Assembly (NCBI GenBank): GCA_002943765.1
Contig: PQWQ01000003.1
Span: 2,727,501 to 2,791,500 of the forward strand
Length of the DNA stretch: 64,000 nucleotides
Reading direction: 5' to 3'
Source of the DNA: Psoroptes ovis
Taxonomy: Eukaryota > Arthropoda > Arachnida > Sarcoptiformes > Psoroptidae
This document shows positions 25,001-36,251 of this stretch, piece by piece. The notes under the pieces were generated by a model. It did no database searches, was not told the DNA's origin, and saw only the letters and a list, made by a program, of their open reading frames with translations. The stretch's first letter is position 1. Each line of letters opens with the position of its first letter. The translations under genes and the position numbers were made by a program.

Positions 25001-28000
25001 ATTGAAATTCAAATTCCATTGATTAACGAATTAATTATTTAATCAAAATTCGAAAAGGTGCTGCGGAAAAAAGTTCAAAACATGGTGCCGAAGATAAAGC
25101 CAACAACATTATTATGGCAATGAAAGAACGTATGAAAATACGTGAACGTGAAAAGCCAGAAATATTTGAAATGATAAGGTATATGAAATTTTTTTTTTCA
25201 TTTTTTCATTCGAATATTTTCTTTATTTATTTAAGTTGAAATTTTCGCTTCTTATTTGATTATTTTGATGATTTTTTATTCAATTTTTAGATTTAGTTTA
25301 AGGTGTTATTTTGATTTTTTTTCAAAATCTATTTTTTGAAATACACAATTGATAGCATCAACAATCAATCGATAGTCTGTAGCTATAAATGATTTTCTAA
25401 GTAATAAGAAAGAAAAAAATTTGTAATGGACTGTGAGTTGATGAATGAATGAATAAATGGTACAAGAAGGATTAACAAAGATAGATTATGTATTCAGGGG
25501 AACATTGAAAATCATGATTATCATGTTTATATTGCTAGTATGATGAAAAATATTACAATAATTAATATTTATTAATATCAAAAATATAAACACCATCTCT
25601 CTTTGTATTTTGTTGTCTGTCCGAAAAGTTTTTTCTTAAATCAACTCTGAAATACTGGTTGAAAATTTGCAAAAACTTTTCGGACAACCTAACATTCCAT
25701 AATGATTATATTTCAATTTCATTTACATTAATTTTTTTTCTCTCGTCCCTGATTCTCACCCAAAATTTTTAATTCCTGTTCATATTCATATTTTCCATAT
25801 TCATAATGGATTTCCGTACCTTTGTATTTATTTTTTTTTTAAATTATTTTTTTGATTCAATTCCATTATCATGATGATGATCATGATATCAATGATGATT
25901 ATTGTGTTGATAAATGAAAAATGAAAATCTAAAATTAAAAAATAAAATCCAACTGTGCAGAGATGTGTTCGGTGTGGATCAAAAAAGCCACTCTGGACAT
26001 ATGAAAGCCATCAAACAAAGTGTACTTGATGGTACATCTAAATGGTCAGCTAAAATTGCTATTACTGGTAGGTTTTTGTGTTTTGTTTTTCTCGTTTTAT
26101 TTTGTTTTGCCCACTTGATAGATGAATAAAAATAACCCTTTCGATAAGTTTTTAAATAATAATTAAAAACTTTTTCAAGTTACAAACCCCATTAAGCAAC
26201 CTTCTATAAATTACCTTTTAAAAAAACGAACCTCACGTTTGAACCCAATGAAATATTACCAAAAGAATTCAAAGAGAAAGAGAATAACAAGAAAAAAAAA
26301 TTGAATGGAGAATTTTCAAAAAATGTTTTTTTTTTTGTTTGAATTTGTATGAATTTGAATTTTTCGTTAACATTTACAAATTGAATCATTTCTAACCATT
26401 ACTTGTCCATTGTGATCATTCAATGATAATGATAATAATGATGAATATTTCATTTTTCATTCAAATGCAATTGTGCACTGAGCAAACAATGAAATTTTAA
26501 AAAATTATGGAAACTTGGATTTTAATTTTGCACCACACAATTCATGCACAAACTTGACATGGTTTATCAATAAGTATAAAACATTCACTTTTTTTTGCAA
26601 AAAAAAGAAAAACAACTAAACATCACTGATACTAAAAATTATTATTCATTTCGATTCATTTATTCATTTATTGATAAACATAAATAAATAATTGAAAGCA
26701 AAAATTTAATATTTTAAAATTCACTTTGAATTGACATTACACAAATATTTTCCAGTTATTTTTCAATTATTTTTCAAGTAGTTTCAAGTAGAAATTTATT
26801 TATTCATTCCATTATTTAAAATCATTTTATTTTGATTCAATTTTTTTTTGTTGCTGTTTGTTTGTTTATTTATTTAAATGAAAATCATTCAAATATTTAT
26901 TATTATTAACAAATGTAAATATATGTAAAATTTATCAAAATTTATTATTTTTATTTGTATTTTTCACTTCTCCATATCATTTCGTCTTGGATTGACTTGT
27001 TGTATTGTAACTAACTTGAAATCGTTTATTATTATTACCTGACATTTGAAAAAAAAACAAATATAACTAACCTTTTATTTTAATTTTTGGCAAATTGAAA
27101 CAAAAAATATATTCGTTTGAAAAAAAAATTAAAACAATAAAAATAAACTAACCATAAAACCAACACCTACCAGAGATGTATTTGCTGTTAATCCTGCATT
27201 ACATATTGAAGAAATGCAAAAAGCCGAACAGGTGATGCTTGATAGTAACTGGTCGGCCAAAATTACAATCACAGGCATGTATTTATTTATTCATTTATCT
27301 TTTAATTACATATTTTTGATCTACGAACAATATGAAAATAAAAAATTCAGAATTCTCGATCTCGACCTTAGAATAATCCTTGAAAATTAGAATTATTTTC
27401 ATTTTAAAAAAAATTTTCAATCATTAAAATAATAATTAATTTCATTTTTCCAATTAATTAATCATTTTAACAAAATTAAAAAAACAAAACAAAACAGTTA
27501 TTTGTGCTCAAGGTTTGATCGCAAAAGATAAAAGCGGTACTAGCGATCCATATGTGACCGTTCAAGTGGGTAAAACAAAAAAACGTACACGCACAGTACC
27601 ACAAGATTTAAATCCTGTTTGGAATGAAAAATTTTATTTTGAATGCCATAATTCAAGTGATCGTATTAAAGTACGTGTTTGGGATGAAGATAATGATTTG
27701 AAATCAAAATTACGACAAAAATTAACAAGAGAATCGGATGATTTTCTTGGCCAAACAATAATCGAAGTTCGAACACTTAGCGGTGAAATGGATGTTTGGT
27801 ATAATTTAGAAAAACGTACCGATAAATCGGCCGTATCTGGTGCTATCCGTTTGCATATTAGTGTTGAAATTAAAGGTGAAGAAAAAGTAGCACCATATCA
27901 TGTACAATATACTTGTCTACATGAAGTAAGTATTCCAACAATACTTATTGATGAATTGAAATTTAATTAATTGAATTTCAATTCTTATTTTTCATTTTGC

Positions 28001-31000
28001 ATTTTATTGAATTTGAAATCAAATTTTTGATTGATCAAACAATAGAATCTCTTCCATTATCTCTGTGAAACCGTCCACAATGGTTCCGTTAAACTTCCAG
28101 ACTATAAAGGCGTAAGTTTTATTTTTGAAAATTTTTAATTTCCGTTGAAATTAAATTAATCATTCTTTTCAAAATTCAGGATGATGCATGGAAAGTCTAT
28201 TTTGATTATCCAGCACGTGAAATAGTCGATGAATTCGCTATGCGTTATGGAATCGAATCAATTTATCAAGCAATGACGTAAATTAATTTCAATTAAATTT
28301 TAATTAAATATTTCATTCAAACATTCATTTTTATTTTCAGACATTTTCATTGTCTATCAACCAAATATCTTTGTCAAGGTGTACCGGCCGTAATGAGTAC
28401 ATTATTAGCCAATATAAATGCATATTATGCACATACATCGGCATCATCCAATGTTTCAGCTAGTGACCGTTTTGCTGCTTCTAATTTTGGGGTGAATTTT
28501 TGAATATTCAAACTGATTCTTAATTGTAATTGCATTTTCATTCCGTTTAAACAGAAAGAAAAATTTATCAAATTATTGGACCAATTGCATAATTCTCTGC
28601 GGATTGATTTATCAATGTATCGCGTAAGTAATGTTCAAAGAGTTTCCACAATCAGGATAAAATATTCAAGATCAATTTTCTTCAAATTTTCAAATAGAAT
28701 AATTTTCCAGCCTCATCACCTGAGCGTTTACAAGATTTGAAATCGACTGTTGATCTTCTAACAAGTATCACATTTTTCCGTATGAAAGTTCAAGAATTGT
28801 CAAGTCCACCGCGTGCTAGTCAAGTAGTGAAAGATTGTGCAAAAGCTTGCCTACGTTCCACATATCAATTTTTATTCGAAAATTGCACAAATCTTTATGG
28901 CTCTGAATTTCAAAATGAACCATCTGATAAGAAACAAGATAATCCACAAGATGATGCTGGTCCTAGTTTGCATAATTTAGATTTCTGGCATAAATTAGTC
29001 GCTTTAATGGTATCAGTAATTGAAGAGGATAAAAATAGTTATGCACCAGTTCTGAATCAGTATGTTATCCATTGTTTATTGCAAGTTTTTTTTTGAAAAT
29101 TAAATAAATTTTTCACAAATTCTAGATTTCCACAAGAATTTAATATTGGTCATCTATCAGCGGCATCAATGTGGACATTTTTTTCAAGTGATATGAAATT
29201 TGCATTAGAAGAACATGAACAACATCGTTTATGTTTAAGTTCAGCATATATGAATCTACATTTCAAATGTAAATGGTTTTACAATACATATTGTCGTGAT
29301 ATACCACAATTTAAAGATGTTGTACCTGGATATCCAGCGTATGTATTTGTATTTATTTTCATCCGAATTGATTAATTTGAAATGAAAACATGAAAATTTT
29401 TCTTTGATATATCAGTTGGTTTGAACCGTTTGTCATGCAATGGTTAAATGAAAATGATGATGTTTCATTAGAATATGTCAATGGTGCCTATATGAGAGAT
29501 AAAAAAGATGGTGTATGTATTTCGTGATGTGAAATTTTTCTCGAAAAATTTAATCAAAAAATTTTTGTTATTTATCTTTGATTTCACCTTGAATCTTTAA
29601 TATAGTTTCAACATAGTTCTGAACATTCATTATTTTCAAATTCTGTTGTTGATGTATTCACTCAGTTGACACAATGTTTTGATGTTATACAAAAATTAGA
29701 ATGTCCAGATCCAGAAATTGTTAAACGTTATATGAAACGTTTCGCTAAAACCATTGTGAAAGTATTGATTGCATATGTAAATATTGTTAAGAAAGATTTC
29801 GCAACAAATAATTGTAAAAATGAAAAAATTGTAAGCTATTTTTATTTAGTTAATTAATTTTATTTAATTAATTAATTAATTGCTAATTGTTTCCAAACAA
29901 ATTAAGGCTTGTGTTTTGATGAACAATATTCAACAATTACGTGTACAATTGGAAAAAATGTTTGAATCGATGGGTGGTGAAAAATTAGAAACAGATGCTG
30001 CCGATATATTAAAAGATTTACAAATAACCCTTAATAGTAATTTAGATGAATTAAGTGCAATATTTGGTAAAAGTTTAGAGCCAACAATCAAAAAAAGTGT
30101 TGCCGAATTAGGTCAATTATTGAGTCAAGTCAAAGGTACCAGTAATAATTCTGTACAACAATTACAAGCGATCAAATCAAGTCCAGAAGTTGCAGCCGAT
30201 GCTGATCTAATTTTACATCCATTAATGGATTTATTGGATGGAAAATTATCACAATTCGCTCAAACATGTGAAAAAACTGTATTTAAACGTATACTAAAAG
30301 AATTATGGAAATTAGTTATGAATACATTAGAAAAAACAATTGTATTGCCACCGATGAATGAAAAGAATATTATATTACAAAGTTTGCCAAATGCTAAAAT
30401 AGAAGATGTTGGCCGCTTGTTTAAGAATAATCTGTCCGCTAATCGTTTGACAAATCTTGGTGTTATTGAGGTCTGTTTTTGGTTTGTTGTTGATTATATT
30501 TTATCATTATCTATTAATTCAATTCACACAGTCATTACAATTTGAAAAGAATTTAAATCCAAGACAATGTGCCGTATTGGATGTTTCGCTGGAAACAATG
30601 AAACAATTTTTCCATGCCAATGGTAATGGCTTAAAGAAAGCATTTTTAGATAAAAGTCCAGATTTACAATCATTACGAAATGCCTTATCGATGTACACAC
30701 AAACAACGGATACATTGATCAAAAAATTTGTTACAACACAAACTAAACAAGATTTGCCTACACAAGAAGATGGACCTGTTGGCGAAATATCGATACAAGT
30801 TGATTTATTTACACATCCGAATTCCGGTGAACATAAAGTAACCGTTAAAAGTCAGTTTTTCCTTCTTTTTCGTTTGAATTTTTCCTTATGCCAAAATTTT
30901 CTTTTAATTAGTCGTTGCATGCAATGAGCTCAAATGGCCTAATACAACAATGTTTAAACCTTTTGTCGAGGTAAACATGATTGGACCACATTTAAGCGAT

Positions 31001-31558
31001 AAAAAACGTAAATTTGCCACTAAATCTAAACATAATAATTGGTCGCCTAAATTCAATGAAACATTTTATTTGTAAGTATTTTCATTCAATTTTTCTTACA
31101 TTTGACTTATTTTCAATCGCCAATACGCCAGCATTATCGGTAATGAAGATGAACCAACATCATTCGAGTTACATATCGCTGTCAAAGATTATTGTTTTGC
31201 ACGTGAAGATCGATTAGTCGGTGTTTGTATATTACAATTAGCCGATATTGCTGAACAAGGTAATTGCAATTGTTGGCTGCCGTTAGGACGCCGAGTTCAT
31301 ATGGATGAAACTGGTTGGACAATATTGCGAATATTATCGCAAAGAAATACTGATGAAGTAGCCAGGGAATTCGTTAAGCTAAAATCTGATGTTCGTAATG
31401 ATGAATTGGCTGCTAATAATAATAATTCACAACAATCAACAATCGGAACATCAGGAACAATAGCAACAACACCAGCAACATCAATGAATGTAAATCAATC
31501 ACCACAAACATTAATCTCACCTAATACAAATACAGCAGCAACAGCACTAGTTTCTTAG
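19006..31558 (+). CDS. unc-13: Unc-13/Munc13, synaptic vesicle priming factor
   Basis: Exons: 19006-19033, 19555-19584, 20043-20142, 20309-20426, 20508-20631, 20713-20991, 21248-24180, 24284-24336, 24409-24502, 24589-24663, 24743-24962, 25058-25178, then 25961-26067 or 27174-27274, then 27498-27925, 28046-28111, 28180-28277, 28341-28491, 28555-28623, 28698-29059, 29126-29338, 29416-29512, 29606-29830, 29907-30470, 30532-30850, 30912-31071 and 31132-31558. With the first alternative exon the frame closes at 2486 residues. Domains: C2A (1-133, KSTTVAVKGCNPCWEQDF), an N/Q-rich region (about 230-1180), calmodulin-binding helix (RARWINAFNKINSHL), C1 (about 1300-1350, all HX12CX2CX13CX2CX4HX2CX7C ligands present), calcium-type C2B (DKSGTSDPYVTVQVG, WDEDND), MUN (about 1600-2250) and C2C to about 2400. 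It opens syntaxin and readies vesicles for fusion, tuned by diacylglycerol, calcium and calmodulin. The start (AAAATGTC) precedes a conserved C2A beginning. Confidence 0.96.
21248..24180 (+). other. unc-13 exon 7: 2.9 kb exon encoding a N/Q/D-rich disordered region
   Basis: One exon of 2933 bases gives about 978 residues between the C2A domain and the calmodulin-binding helix. It begins SGLSEDSDYTSDISYP, which resembles the acidic serine-rich linker of Munc13-1. It then runs through long Asn and Gln tracts with His and an acidic Asp block at about 21640-21810. The last 60 codons return to conserved sequence (SVTFSEEVGRKSPPKL, then RARWINAFNKI). The frame stays open throughout despite repeat-rich DNA, which supports real coding use. 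The corresponding mammalian linker is only a few hundred residues long. Confidence 0.9.
25618..25686. repeat. Short inverted repeat resembling a mariner-type terminal repeat remnant
   Basis: A 16-base arm (TGTCCGAAAAGTTTTT) at 25618-25633 is repeated in inverse at 25671-25686, with a 37-nt spacer. Read on -, the right end is TTAGGTTGTCCGAAAAG, which has the look of a mariner terminus, including the leading TTAGGTTGT. The element would be a miniature, non-coding one. It sits in the intron just upstream of the first alternative unc-13 exon. The alternative reading is a splicing-related RNA stem. Confidence 0.4.
25961..26067 (+). other. unc-13 alternative exon 13a (canonical form)
   Basis: This 107-base exon is preceded by TGTGCAG and followed by GTAGGT. 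It encodes DVFGVDQKSHSGHMKAI then KQSVLDGTSKWSAKIAIT, almost the same as vertebrate Munc13 just before C2B. It enters at phase 2 and leaves at phase 1, the same as exon 13b, so the two cannot be used together without a frameshift. Confidence 0.9.
27174..27274 (+). other. unc-13 alternative exon 13b (diverged form)
   Basis: This 101-base exon is preceded by CTACCAG and encodes DVFAVNPALHIEEMQKAE then QVMLDSNWSAKITIT. It aligns with exon 13a at both ends (DVF and WSAKI-IT) but is two codons shorter and differs in the middle, where the basic KAIKQS stretch becomes KAEQVM. Its downstream boundary reads CACAG/GCATGT, so the intron begins with GC rather than GT. Entry and exit phases equal those of 13a. 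Confidence 0.85.
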
Positions 31559-32357
31559 AATTAAAGATTCAAAGATTTAAGCAATATTTTTTAAACTCTT
31601 TTTTTACACATTTATTTCAATTATTTCTATCTATTTTCTATTGGAAAATTATCATATCGTTGTTGAAAAACAAAAAATTACAAAGAAAAAAAAATTATCA
31701 TCTGTTTGTTTGTGTTTTGTGCTTTGTTTTTCTCTGATCATCAACCCCTAACCTCAAAGTTATCTATCTTTTTTTTGAAAATGAATTGACCACCAAAAAC
31801 TTTGCCAATTGTTTCTTTTTCTTTTTTTTGGATTATATCAAACAAACTTTTTCCTATCTATGAATCCATATTCATATTTTATTGTCATTATTTTTTTTTT
31901 CATTCTTTCTTTATCTCTTGTTGGTTAATTTGAGTGCCAACCAATATTTACTCTTTGATTTTAATTTTTTATTTCTGCCGAATCACAAACAATATTTTAT
32001 CAAATTACACACACTTTGATCATATTTTTCTATGTAAATTTTTTTTCTTGTTTCAAAAAATTGTGATTTTTGTGAATTTTTTTTTGTTTTTGTTAAGAAA
32101 AATGTTAAACATTCAATTAATTAAATTTGTAGAATTATATAATGTAAAAAAATGGATTAGATTTTAATTATTTCTTGTTCCTCAGTTGATTATTTGGCGC
32201 CAAATTCTAAGATTTGAAATCTGCAAAAATAAATTTGAAAATTTTTCAAATTACTGTGCTCCAGTCACTGTCGAAATAGTCGATCGAAATATGCGTGCGG
32301 CTTGTTTTGTTTGACATTTGACATGAAATTTATTTTGACGACAATTTACAACAAAAA
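31559..32357. other. Spacer between unc-13 and the Tex10-like gene
   Basis: This 0.8 kb holds the unc-13 3' untranslated region and the promoter of the next gene on the same strand. It is T-rich. A small open frame at 31934-32167 is low-complexity and not called. No element is recognised. Confidence 0.5.
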
Positions 32358-33593
32358 ATGGCAAAAAAGAAAAAAAAGAATGCTGATTTTCAAAAAATCA
32401 AATTAAAAGTTGGTAAAAAATTGCCTAAGCATTTGACTAATGATACTAGACCAGAAATTCGTACGAAAAAAATTCAAATAAATTCATCATTAGAATCGAT
32501 TGATCCAATAAAATTATTATCCAATCCATCAATCAATACAAAATGTAAATTAATTTATTTGAATAAATATCATCAAAAAATATCATCATTATCAAATGAA
32601 AATGATTCGAGATCAATATTGAATGGTGAACATTTTAAAATCATTGGAAAATATCTTACCGATTATGATCATCGGGTTCGCAGTGAAGTATTGAAAATAT
32701 TACGCATTCTTTTGCGTTTGATACAAAATAATTCTGATAATAATGATAATAATAATAATAATATTGATGAATCGAAATTTTCACCATTATTATCGATAAT
32801 AATGACATATATCAATTGTGGCATTACACATATTGACAAGAATATTCAAAATGATTCAGAAATTTTATTGAGTTTCATTATTGAAAAATTCAATGATTTA
32901 TCCATGACGCAGCAACTCATGCAATTATTCATTAAAAAAATTAATTCTTCAATGTTTCGATCATTAAATGATAAATTCTATTCTTTATTGAGAAAATTTG
33001 TTGACAAACTTGAAGAACAATCCAATAAAATCGAATCATCGGATGATAAAATCATTAAGAAACCTATTGAATTTACTTGGAAAGAAAACCAAATGAACAT
33101 TTTATATTTACATGATGATAGATTTGAATTATTACACTCGAAAATCAACACATTCTTCGATTTGACGTTTCAAAATAATTTCAATCACAACAATTATAAC
33201 AACATTTCACAAGAATTTCATGAAATCATCAAAAAAATGATAATCAACGACATTAAATCTATGATAGGTAAGGGCTCTAATCGTACCATTTCATCAAATG
33301 ATATGAACAAAATTATTGATTGTATAAAAATAATGTTAAAACTGAAATATCAGGACGAATTGTTTCAATTTTGGAATTATGATAAGAAGAATATTCCTCA
33401 CATTACAATTATACAAAATGATCAAAATCATCTCAGCAACAATTCAAAAAAACGTACGAAAAAATTATCAAATCAACACATAGTTGATTCACAAGCGCAT
33501 ATCAATGGTTTATTAAAAAAATTGAAAAATTCTTGCAATAATAATCATGATAAGTTTAGTAATGGTAAATGTGCATTACAATTGAATCGATAA
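32358..33593 (+). CDS. Tex10/Ipi1-like protein of the rixosome (60S ribosome assembly)
   Basis: A single exon of 411 codons. The N-terminus KKKKKNADFQKIKLKVGKKL is the signature of TEX10 in animals and Ipi1 in yeast, followed by the conserved DTRPEIRTKKIQI. Residues of about 50-180 form helical repeats (LSNPSINTKCKLIYLNKYHQ, YLTDYDHRVRSEVLKILRIL, MTYINCGITHIDKNIQNDS) matching the IPI1/TEX10 domain (compare AMTHITEGIQEDS of TEX10). The protein works with PELP1/Rix1, WDR18/Ipi3 and LAS1L/SENP3 in ITS2 processing and late 60S maturation in the nucleolus. At 411 residues it is nearer to yeast Ipi1 than to human TEX10, which is more than 900. An Asn run occurs at about residues 128-136. Start context ACAAAAAATGG is good. 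The gene ends 69 bases from the threonyl-tRNA synthetase stop on the other strand. Confidence 0.82.
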   Translation: MAKKKKKNADFQKIKLKVGKKLPKHLTNDTRPEIRTKKIQINSSLESIDPIKLLSNPSINTKCKLIYLNKYHQKISSLSNENDSRSILNGEHFKIIGKYLTDYDHRVRSEVLKILRILLRLIQNNSDNNDNNNNNIDESKFSPLLSIIMTYINCGITHIDKNIQNDSEILLSFIIEKFNDLSMTQQLMQLFIKKINSSMFRSLNDKFYSLLRKFVDKLEEQSNKIESSDDKIIKKPIEFTWKENQMNILYLHDDRFELLHSKINTFFDLTFQNNFNHNNYNNISQEFHEIIKKMIINDIKSMIGKGSNRTISSNDMNKIIDCIKIMLKLKYQDELFQFWNYDKKNIPHITIIQNDQNHLSNNSKKRTKKLSNQHIVDSQAHINGLLKKLKNSCNNNHDKFSNGKCALQLNR

Positions 33594-33662
33594 TAATAAT
33601 AATAATGATCAATAAGATTTCAAATTATTCAATTTATTTTTATTAAATAATTGCAAAATTTA

Positions 33663-36251
33663 TTAAAAAACCTCCTCAGCATTAATTGTTTTTTCATTTT
33701 TGAATTTCTGGAATTTTTCAATTAAATCATTGATTGAAATTTCGCCATGAATTTTATTATCACGTGTTCGTACATTGACAGTATTGTTTGATGATTCTTT
33801 TTCACCGACAACCAATATGAAATTGTATTGTGCCAATTGTGCATTGCGAACTTTTTTGTTAATTGTCAAACCTGGATCTAATTCACTGGCTGATTGAAAA
33901 CCAGCATCGAATAATTGTTGACGTACTTTTTCAGCATATTCATTACAGTTTGGTGCAATGGGTAAAACGATTGCTTGTCTTGGTGATAACCAAAACGGCC
34001 TATGATAAAATGTAAATAAATTTAAAACTATCAATGAATAAAATAAAACTTATACCATTTTCCGGCGAAATTCTCAGTCAAAATTGCGATAAATCTTTCA
34101 ACTGAACCCAAAATAGCACGATGAATGATTACGGGTCGCTTCTTGGTTCCATCTTCAGCTGAATAATGAAGATTGAATCGAATAGGCAATTGAAAATCCA
34201 ATTGAATCGTTGCACATTGATGAGGTCGTCGTAATGCATCATTGATTGTTATATCGATTTTTGGTCCATAAAATGCACCATCACCGGGATTTAATTTCCA
34301 TGGTATGCCAGATTCATTAAGCGCATCAGCCAAGGCTTTTTCAGCTTGATCCCATACAGATAATTCACCAAGATAGCCCTCAGGTCGCGTCGAAAGACAA
34401 AGATCAAATGTAAAACCGAAAAGTGAATAAACAGCATTCAGAAAATCAAGTGCTCCGCGTATTTCAGTGTTTATTTGATCAATCGTACAGAATATATGCG
34501 CATCATCTTGCTGAAATCGACGAACACGAGTTAAACCGGTTAATGCTCCAGATAATTCATTACGATGTAATACACCAAAATCAGCAAGACGAAGTGGTAA
34601 ATCACGCCATGAACGTACATCTGAATCGAATATTAAACAATGACCAGGACAATTCATTGGTTTAAGACCGAACTTTTCTTTTTCTAGTTCAAATTGAAAC
34701 ATATTATCAGAATAATGTTCAGCATGTCCTGAAATATGCCATAATTTCATGTTATAAATGTTTGGTGAGATGACTTCATTAAAACCACGTTTACGATATT
34801 CACTCTATTGAAAAAAGTATTTGATAAGACTTTACAAAACAAATTTGATTGATCATAATTACTTTGATGAAATCAATTAAAGTATTGTAAATGAATGCGC
34901 CTTTCGGTGTGAAAAAACAAGACCCAGGACTAAGTTCATGAAAAAAGAAAAGACCTTGTTCTCGACCAATTTTTCTATGATCACGTTTGGCTGCTTCTTC
35001 TTGAAATCGTTGCCATTCTTTCAATTGTTTATTATCGGGAAAAGAAATACCGTAAACACGTTGCAATGCTTCAGCATCTGCTTTTCCTTCCCAATATGAT
35101 GATGATGACTGTGATTAATGAAAGAAAAAAATTCAAGAATTTACTAATAAATTACATGAGCTTTAATATATCACCTTTGTGACTTTGAATGCTTTGATGA
35201 GACCAGTATGGCGAACATGAGGTCCACGGCAAAGATCGATTAGTGTACCGCAACGATAGACAGTAGTTTTTGGTTCTTTGATTTTTTCATTCAAAATGCG
35301 AACTTTGAATTTATTATATGAAAACATTTCTAATAATTCTTCTTTTGTCAATTCTAAACGTTCAAATAGCTGCTTTTCATTACAAATAGATTTCATTGAA
35401 TTTTCAATGGATGGATAATGAGCTTGTGTGACAGCACTAAGATCAATATCACCATTACAGCAACCATGTGAATACATGTCATAATAGAAACCGTTTTCGA
35501 TTGGTGGCCCATAACAAAGATGACCACCATAAAGTCTTTCCAGCGATTCACCTAAGACGTGTGCAGTTGAATGCCAAAATACTTGTTTACCTGGATTTTG
35601 ATTAACACAGCATTAGTTGTCCATCTTTTGCTATGACATCTAAAATTTTTACCTTCATTACTATCAAACGTAAAAAATTCTATATTACAATCATTTTCGA
35701 GTGGACGTTCAAGATCCCATAATACATCATTAACTTTCGATATGATTAACGTATCCCAATATGATTTAGGGAATATTTGTTTGGCAACATCTAACGGACT
35801 TGTAAACCAACTCTTTCCTTTCACTTCTCTTACAACACCATCTTTATTTTTTGCAGTGATGATAATTTCAATACTTTTACTTTGATTTTCACCTAATTCA
35901 TTACTATAACGTTGCATTAAATCTTCCCATAATTCTAACCGTTTTTGAATGAAATCTGGTGGTGGATTTAGATCATTCAATTTTATATGTGACATTTTTT
36001 GTTCAATTTCGGCGGTCATTCTGAAATTTTTCTATCCAAATAAGAAATATCAATCAACAATTTCATTTTATCAATGAATTTTTAGAGAAAAAACAACTTA
36101 CGATGGAAAAGGTATGGATTCGAGTTGAAGATTGTTCAAATGTATTATTCAAACAGAATAAATTATTGTTTTTTGATGGCAATCTATGGAAAAAACTATT
36201 GTGATAAAATCTAGATGAAAACGTATTTAATGATAGAAACGAAAATTTCAT
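33663..36251 (-). CDS. ThrRS: Threonyl-tRNA synthetase, probably serving cytosol and mitochondria
   Basis: Six exons on -: 36102-36251, 35653-36031, 35175-35590, 34863-35108, 34056-34804 and 33663-33999, joining in frame to 758 residues. From the internal ATG at 36019 the product has 704 residues, close to cytosolic ThrRS of other animals. Order of domains: presequence (1-54), TGS domain (IEIIITAKNKDGVVREVKGK), editing domain (FWHSTAHVLGESLERLYGG, ENGFYYDMY, CRGPHVRHTG), class II catalytic core (NEVISPNIYNMKLWHISGH, MNCPGHCLIF, LHRNELSGALTGLTRVRRFQ, GDGAFYGPKIDI, IIHRAILGSVERFIAILTE) and anticodon-binding domain (PFWLSPRQAIVLPI). It charges tRNA-Thr and edits mischarged serine in the N-terminal editing site. 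The intron between 35653 and 35590 is only 62 bases. The gene is tail to tail with the Tex10-like gene. Confidence 0.97.
36102..36251 (-). other. Threonyl-tRNA synthetase exon 1: mitochondrial presequence
   Basis: Fifty codons beginning MKFSFLSLNTFSSRFYH, rich in Ser, Phe, Asn and Arg/Lys with a single acidic residue: the composition of a mitochondrial targeting peptide. The donor GTAAGT at 36101 joins in frame to AAAAATTTCAG at 36031 and four codons later reaches the second ATG. The first ATG has T at -3 and A at +4 (weak), the second has A at -3. No other ATG in any frame lies between them in the spliced RNA. Confidence 0.75.
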
